Part shown: positions 58,819 to 64,000 of the stretch, in pieces
How positions within the stretch are numbered: position 1 is the first letter of the stretch
How the letters are laid out: each line of letters starts with the position of its first letter
NCBI GenBank assembly: GCA_013368315.1
Contig: JAACJM010000012.1
Coordinates: 956,282 to 1,020,281, forward strand
DNA: 64,000 nucleotides
Origin: Tetrapyrgos nigripes
Lineage: Eukaryota; Basidiomycota; Agaricomycetes; Agaricales; Campanellaceae
Reading direction: 5' to 3'
Position numbers and translations under genes: made by a program
Notes under the pieces: generated by a model
Seen by the model: only the letters and a program-made list of their open reading frames with translations
Database searches by the model: none
What the model was told of the DNA's origin: nothing

Positions 58819-59132
58819 CATCAGGAAACTGTCCAAAAAGGTTGCGCATGGTTGTAGGCGGTTGTACAACCGATACAACCCCGAAACTTCACAGCCCTAC
58901 AACATTCCCACAACCTAATATTTTGAGGAACATTATAGAAGTCCTTTCGACAAAATTTTGTATGTATTCGCTCTAGTGCAACAATATCTTTGTATTTCAT
59001 TATCCTAACGTACAAATCTACCCTAAAAGTGCCAAGGAACGAAAGATACAGAGGTGCCAAAAGTCGAGGAGTCCTGTCGGCAACCAAAAAACCCACGGTA
59101 ACCCCTCAATGAAATCGGGCCATTTCCTGATG
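58819..59132. mobile_element. Small inserted element with short terminal inverted repeats
   Basis: CATCAGGAAA at 58819 and TTTCCTGATG ending at 59132 are inverted. The three paralogous flanks (about 2458, 18815, 36010) read straight through CGAATCGGTTATG or similar without it. A target duplication of only TC is possible. Inside is an inverted repeat around GGTTGTAC/GTACAACC. On the minus strand a frame of 91 codons is open, with no similarity I recognise. Confidence 0.6.
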
Positions 59133-59406
59133 TCGTTTATGTATTGTCATACTTGAAGTTGAAATATACTCGTGGGCCAATGCTTAATTTCATTGTTTGC
59201 TTGTATCCTCAAGCGACTATTTTTACACTTCGTCTGAGTTCTCGCGTCGGCCGCTTGCTCACTATTCTTGTCCCTTCTGGGAGGCGTCCAATGGAAGCGC
59301 TGGCCAAATTAGGAACATTATGCTTGACATTCGGCATGATGCGTGTTGATCAAACGAGCTTCTCGTTCTAGTCAATACAAACATTCCCTTGCCCACTACC
59401 ATCACC

Positions 59407-62400
59407 ATGAGTAAGTCAGCATCGCCGACCGACACCTCATCCCCTCCTCACCTCGCAATATCCCAAAGAACTCCAATTCCTCCGAACATTCCTTCAGTTG
59501 TACAGAGCAGTATGGAGGATACACATACCCTGGCAGGGATGAGACGGGGTCAGCCCACTGGAAACAGCTTTGATGAAGCAGCAGACAGTGGAAATGGGGG
59601 TCAGGGAATTCGTGATGGTGAATCTGTCGCTAGATGCTAACAGTTGGTCAACGGTACTGATTGTCACACCTGGAAGTCGACTCGTCTCACTCTGTTCCCA
59701 CGACGCTGCCAACGTCCCGAAGAAGCTAGAGTCCGCCGCTGGTTTTGATGAAGAGATAGACCCGGCCATTGCACTGTCGGGTCAGCCTGGTACAAGCGAC
59801 AACAGTTTTCAGCGTTCCTTGAAACATACTCGTACTGAGGTAGACGCCGGTGGCACTTCCAGTGGTATGCTTTGTCTTTCTCTAGTGGACGTATACCTGC
59901 ATACTAACCATCCTTCCAGTCAGTCGTAACTCAATCAAATTGCAGTCTTTCTTTGTGGCGAACAAATGTATGTAATGTCCTCGACTCTTTCTTTTGTATC
60001 CATGACCATTGTATGTAGCCAATGAGAGGCTTTTGTGGTGCAAATCAGATAGGTGTCAGAGCCAAGGTTAGTAACACGCACTCTCATGATGTTCGTTCTT
60101 TACTAACTTGGCATCATCAATCAGGCAGCGGTGACCGGATGACGAACGCGTCTCATCAAGATGACAGTCAGAAACCAGACCATATCTATGTGGACAGTGA
60201 GTAATGCTAGCCTTCTGTTGAGGAAAGCTTAGCTGACAACAATAATTCCAGACACCATTGGTGGGATTGGTCATGATCTGTCCACCTCTCCAGTACATGA
60301 GTCAAACAGAGGTGAGATTTGATGCTATTCTCTCTTTTACAAGTTGTTGCTGACAGCTGACAGCTTGGGCAGAATATAAGAGTGGGACAGATGATTTGTA
60401 TCAGAACACCCCTCCCCTGCAAAACATGAAAAGCCCAAAGTCATCTGGTTATGGGGGTACAGGAAACCAACCACACCCAACTTGCCAACCTACAGCCTTG
60501 AACCAATTTATGATGCAATCAGAACCTCAGGCATCATCATACAGTGGTGAGTCATTCCTGATAGGGCTATGAGTGCTGACTAATCAACTTTCTCTCAGAC
60601 AACAGGAACTATGACTACACTAAAAAGTATCCTGCAGACAAGTTTGGTAAAGAGGTTGGCAAAAAGGCTCGGGTCTGGAAGGTTTACTTGGATGAGGCCG
60701 AGGAATTTGACAAGGAAATGTTGACTGGGTTCAGAGATACACTTGATGCTCTACTGGTGTTTGTGAGTGCCATTGCATCTCTAGAGAATGCACCATTGAC
60801 TCATGTACTAGGCAGCACTCTTTTCTGCTGTTGTAACATCCTTCATAATCTCTGCTGTTGAATCTCTCCAACCAAATTACAGTCAGATCACAGCTATGCT
60901 CCTGGTTGAGCAAAACCAGCTTCTTCGTGCTGCTGGGAATACCACTGCTATTGACAATGTGCAAACTGCATCTGTCAACCTGGACAGCACTGATGTGAGC
61001 ACCACTGATCTATGGATCAATGGTCTCTTCTTCAGCAGTTTGTCATTGTCATTGGCTACAGCTCTCCTCTCTGTGCTTGTCAAGCAATGGCTTCAAGCAT
61101 ATTCCTCCTCCCTACCCACTGGTAATGCTCGTGAGCATGCCAAGATACGCCAATTTCGATACTCTGGACTCACAGATTGGAAAGTCCCACAAATCATTGG
61201 AACTCTTCCAATCATCCTTCATGCTTCCCTTGGTCTATTCATGGCAGGCTTCTCATTGTATGTTTCAGAGCTTTGGCCCTCACTGTGCTGGATAGTCATC
61301 TCTGTCACTGCTGTCTCCTTCCTGGTGTATCTGGGGAGTATTGTCATTCCAGTCATTGTCACTATTCAATGTCCATACAGAATCCCACTACTTTTTGTCC
61401 CTCTCAATTTCATTTTCTTTCCTCTCCAAATTGGCAAATACCTTTGGATCAGATACTGTTGGGGGCAATGGTGGTTAGAGTGGCCCTCTCTTTCTAGTAA
61501 TTCCATACAAGCTGCAGAAGCCACATTTCTGAAGCCCAATGGTCCTCATATTCTACATGATCAATGGAACATATCCCTTCCCCATAACCCATATACTAGT
61601 CATCACTCTATCCTGGCTGACTGCATCAAATGGCTACAATCCCTGCAATCAAATGATTCAATGCAGGACATTGTAGGTCAGGCTCTGCATGGAATTGTTC
61701 AGGAGCACATCATTAGAGGGGACAATGGGAAGCTGCGATATTTTCTTCCAGCTCTGAAGTGCTACATGGACAACCTTGACTTGAAATTGATTCTGAGCTG
61801 GATATTGAGCACACCTCGAATTGGAGATGAAGAGTATAAATCTAAACTCTGTACATCTCTGTGCACAGAGTGGGAAAAGGCTCGAGCAAAGTTTCGTGGC
61901 TTTCCTCGAATGGAATTGAAGGGTCATCTGATAGATGAAGCTTTTCGTAGAAATTTGCATCATGTAAAATCCCTGATTGCAATGGGGGCAGATGTTAATG
62001 CTCAGGGAGGGTACTATGGGTTGCATTGCATCCAGCAGCAGCTGGGGGACACCTGGAGATTGTCAGATATCTTGTGGAGAACAGAGCAGATGCTAAAGCT
62101 GAGGAAGGGTACTATGGATTTGCATTGCAGGCAGCAGCAACTGAGGGACACCTGGAGATTGTCAGATGTCTTGTGGAGAAAGGAGCAGATGTTAATGCTG
62201 GGGGCAGGAACTTTGGGTTTGCATTGCAGACAGCAGCAGCTAAGGGACACCTGGAGATTGTCAGATATCTTGTGGAGAAAGGAGCAGATGTTAATGCTGA
62301 GGGAGGGCACTATGGGTTTGCATTGCAGACAGCAGCAGTTTATAGACACCTGGAGATTGTCAGATATCTTGTGGAGAAAGGAGCAGATGTTAATGCTGAG

Positions 62401-62598
62401 GGAGGGCGCTTTGGGTTTGCATTGCAGGCAGCAGCAGCTATTGGACACCTGGAGATTGTCAGATATCTTGTGGAGGAGAAAGGAGTAGATGTTAATGCTC
62501 AGGGAGGGGAATGTGGATCTGCTCTCAACGCAGCATATGCTTACGGTCATAGTGAGATTGCTGCATATCTGGAAACTCAAGTAGTTACCTGTAAGTAG
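59407..62598 (+). CDS. DUF6535-ankyrin repeat membrane protein, copy 4 (diverged, frameshifted)
   Basis: ATG at 59407 (MSKSASPTDTSSPP). Exon 1 ends at 59617. The usual acceptor of intron 1 is changed from AG to GG (59672-59673) and one C is lost near 59700, so exon 2 (QRSLKHTRTEVDAGGTSS) is out of frame. Exons 3-8 keep the order, phases and reading of the other copies. Exon 9 starts at 60812 and reads through DUF6535 (helices LWINGLFFSSLSLSLATALL; GTLPIILHASLGLFMAGF; WIVISVTAVSFLVYLGSIV) to 62021, where TTT is reduced to TT. The ankyrin frame resumes at 62026 and has lost the usual stop, ending at 62598 with TCK. This is the most diverged copy and is poor in CpG. A pseudogene is likely, unless the indels are sequencing errors. 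Confidence 0.7.
61950..62560 (+). repeat. 99-bp ankyrin-coding tandem repeat, copy 4
   Basis: Five core units between caps. The first is the most eroded (ENRADAKAEE). Residues before GH are G, E, K, Y(R) and I; those before GF are YY, NF, HY and RF. One unit has an extra Glu codon. The conserved core is still identical at nucleotide level to the other copies in most units. Confidence 0.88.
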
Positions 62599-62679
62599 AT
62601 GTTTAATAATATTAGGGCCCTGGCAGGGTCCAGACAGGGTTGCTTTTAGGATTATGTATGTGTAAAGGACGGCCTAGGA

Positions 62680-62685
62680 AATAAA
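62680..62685 (+). terminator. Polyadenylation signal, receptor copy 4
   Basis: AATAAA in the same 3' UTR context as the other copies, here about 85 bases after the displaced stop codon. Confidence 0.45.
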
Positions 62686-62838
62686 GATCAAGAGAGTAAT
62701 GCACGAACAGCAATCATGTCACCTCGCAGACACATGATACTATCACTACAGGTCTGTCACCTTCAACAACTACACGTAACTTGTGTTGTGTATTAGACCA
62801 AGACAGATGTGTATGCTAAATGTAATTTTGAAAAAAAT

Positions 62839-63850
62839 CTAATTAACCTCCTTCCCAACACCATCCCATCCCCCAAACACTCCAAGCCCACTCTCCACCA
62901 CCTGCTCATGCCCCTCCTTCCTTGTCTCCTCCACTGTCCAATGCTCATACCCCAAACTAACCCTCTTCCAATCAACCACACTCCAAAACTCTTTAATCCA
63001 AGCCTCCTTGCTCCATACACCATAACCAGCACTTGTCCATGTTGTTTGTGGACAGAGAGACAGAAGAGGGGGTAGAGGGTTTCACCAATGTTGAGACTGG
63101 AGGAGAGGCCTAGGGTGTTATTGCTGCTGGGAGGAGAGGGGTTTTTGGACCAAGGGGTACCCACTTTCTTACTGCCGGACATCACCTTCATTTTTGGTCA
63201 TAAGGCCTGACCCCCTCCCTCCCTCCCCCCTCTCCTTCCTTTTATGGAAGGTAGTATGTAAGCAAAAGTTACATAAGCTTACCTCATCTCCCCAACCCCA
63301 TCATCAACGCTCTTTTGACTCATATTTTACTGCACTAAAAGTGTGTATACATGCTCTTTTTGTCCCTATTTAGATTGTACATATGCTGACCTGCATTTTC
63401 TTACACTTACTGCCATGATGTCATGCAGTACAAGTCATATGGTTGCAAGGGAACGGTCCAGCCTCCTTCTAGATTTGGTTTCTCAGCTAACAGAATGAGC
63501 CTAGATGCTGTTTTTGTCTTCATTTTATGCTTTTAGCAAGTCTTGTACTGAATGGAAGGCTCTTACAGGTCATCCAAGTGCTTATTACATAGCATGTCAC
63601 TTTGGGTCATAAGGACCCCTACACCCCCCCCCTCCCCAATGGTCAGGTATTAAGGTTGTATTAAGGTTCTGGGTACCCCTTGTTTTGGACATGGTCATAG
63701 TGTAATGGTCAGACTGAATAAAGTCTTTTGATATCTTGGTGTTAAAGCAGTGTTGTTCAACCCAAGATCCATGTTGAAAGCACTTGCATTTTGGGGAGTG
63801 GTTTTGTCAAATAGCAAGGTGGGGATCGTGTTTTCCTTAGGCTCCTATTG
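62839..63850 (-). pseudogene. mS42-like (SOD fold), copy 4, interrupted by an element
   Basis: The C-terminal part lies at 62839-63150 (LGLSSSLNIGETLYPLFCLS, then out of frame by a 2-base loss at HEHAW, giving HKQHGQ). It is interrupted by the insertion at 63151-63682 and continues to about 63850 (reading MDLGLNNTAL-type and NASAFN sequence). Sequence before 63850 is diverged, and the N-terminal half is absent. CpG content is low, as in receptor copy 4. Confidence 0.55.
63151..63682. mobile_element. hAT-like MITE, 532 bp, with 8-bp target duplication
   Basis: A perfect 13-base terminal inverted repeat, CAAGGGGTACCCA, is present at both ends. The 8-bp direct repeat TTTTGGAC flanks it (63143-63150 and 63683-63690). 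Copies 1-3 of the host gene read through with a single TTTGGACATAG or TTTTTGGACATAG. An 8-bp duplication is characteristic of the hAT superfamily. The interior has two GGTCATAAGG motifs and C-rich runs but no transposase. Confidence 0.88.
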
Positions 63851-64000
63851 GATTGGATGATCTGGCGCCATCTGAGCAATTGCCTGCTTTGGATTCAGAT
63901 GTGGATGTGCTTCTCTTCCTCTATCAACTGACAGATGGCATCCTACCAATCTGAGGATGATCTGTGAATGGGTTATGGAGCGTGCAAATTCTTCATTGTT
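63851..64000. other. Window end, no gene seen
   Basis: The sequence no longer matches any other part of the window. A short plus-strand run (LPALDSDVDVLLFLYQLTD) is open but too short to judge. Confidence 0.3.

Noticed and set aside
2796..62598. Classical NLR (NACHT/NB-ARC) receptor
   Set aside because: No Walker A or B motif or nucleotide-binding domain is present in any copy; the N-terminal half is disordered sequence and membrane helices.
1..64000. tRNA or rRNA genes
   Set aside because: A visual search for the tRNA B-box pattern and rRNA-like stretches found nothing convincing on either strand; a covariance-model scan was not possible here.

Overview
The window looks like a mushroom-forming basidiomycete (Agaricomycetes). 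Introns are short (about 49-62 nt) with GTRAGT-type donors and CTAAC/CTGAC-like branch sites. Two recognisable families, the DUF6535 membrane domain and a multipass family carrying FACTWVSVHPNVPPP, are typical of that group. I see no bacterial genes, rRNA, tRNA or CRISPR array.

The 64 kb is a mosaic of four related units (about 1-16.67, 16.67-33.1, 33.1-53.0 and 53.0-63.85 kb). Each is built around one plus-strand gene of nine exons encoding a disordered N-terminus, a DUF6535 membrane domain with four to five hydrophobic helices, and a C-terminal array of nearly identical 33-residue ankyrin repeats (copies at 2796-5971, 19224-22507, 36351-39646 and 59407-62598). Only the third copy reads through all nine exons (952 aa) and it has lost the usual start codon. 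Copy 1 has four single-base losses in C runs, copy 2 one frameshift between DUF6535 and the repeats, and copy 4 frameshifts in exons 2 and 9.

Around each receptor-like gene lie degraded, intron-containing pieces of housekeeping genes. On the minus strand these are a superoxide-dismutase-fold mitochondrial ribosomal protein (mS42/Rsm26 type), glycerophosphocholine acyltransferase (GPC1/DUF2838), the C-terminus of sphingolipid C9-methyltransferase, and two unrecognised families. On the plus strand they are an unrecognised gene X, THO complex subunit 2 and mismatch-repair MSH2. All carry stops, frameshifts or truncations. Because introns are kept, the copies arose by DNA-level duplication. Which copies are most alike changes along the unit: 1 and 2 at the receptor gene, 1 and 3 at THO2/MSH2, 2 and 3 at the unit ends.

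Comparing paralogous segments exposes filled and empty sites for five inserted elements with terminal inverted repeats (41564-42822, 56639-57386, 57415-57673, 58819-59132, 63151-63682). Unit 4 also carries a degenerate multipass membrane gene (55042-56279), and its receptor copy is strongly CpG-depleted, as expected of methylation-driven decay.

The most interesting system is the amplified DUF6535-ankyrin family. Near-identical repeats vary at just a few residues on the expected ligand-binding face, the pattern known from fungal NLR-like recognition proteins, but here attached to a membrane module with no NTPase domain.
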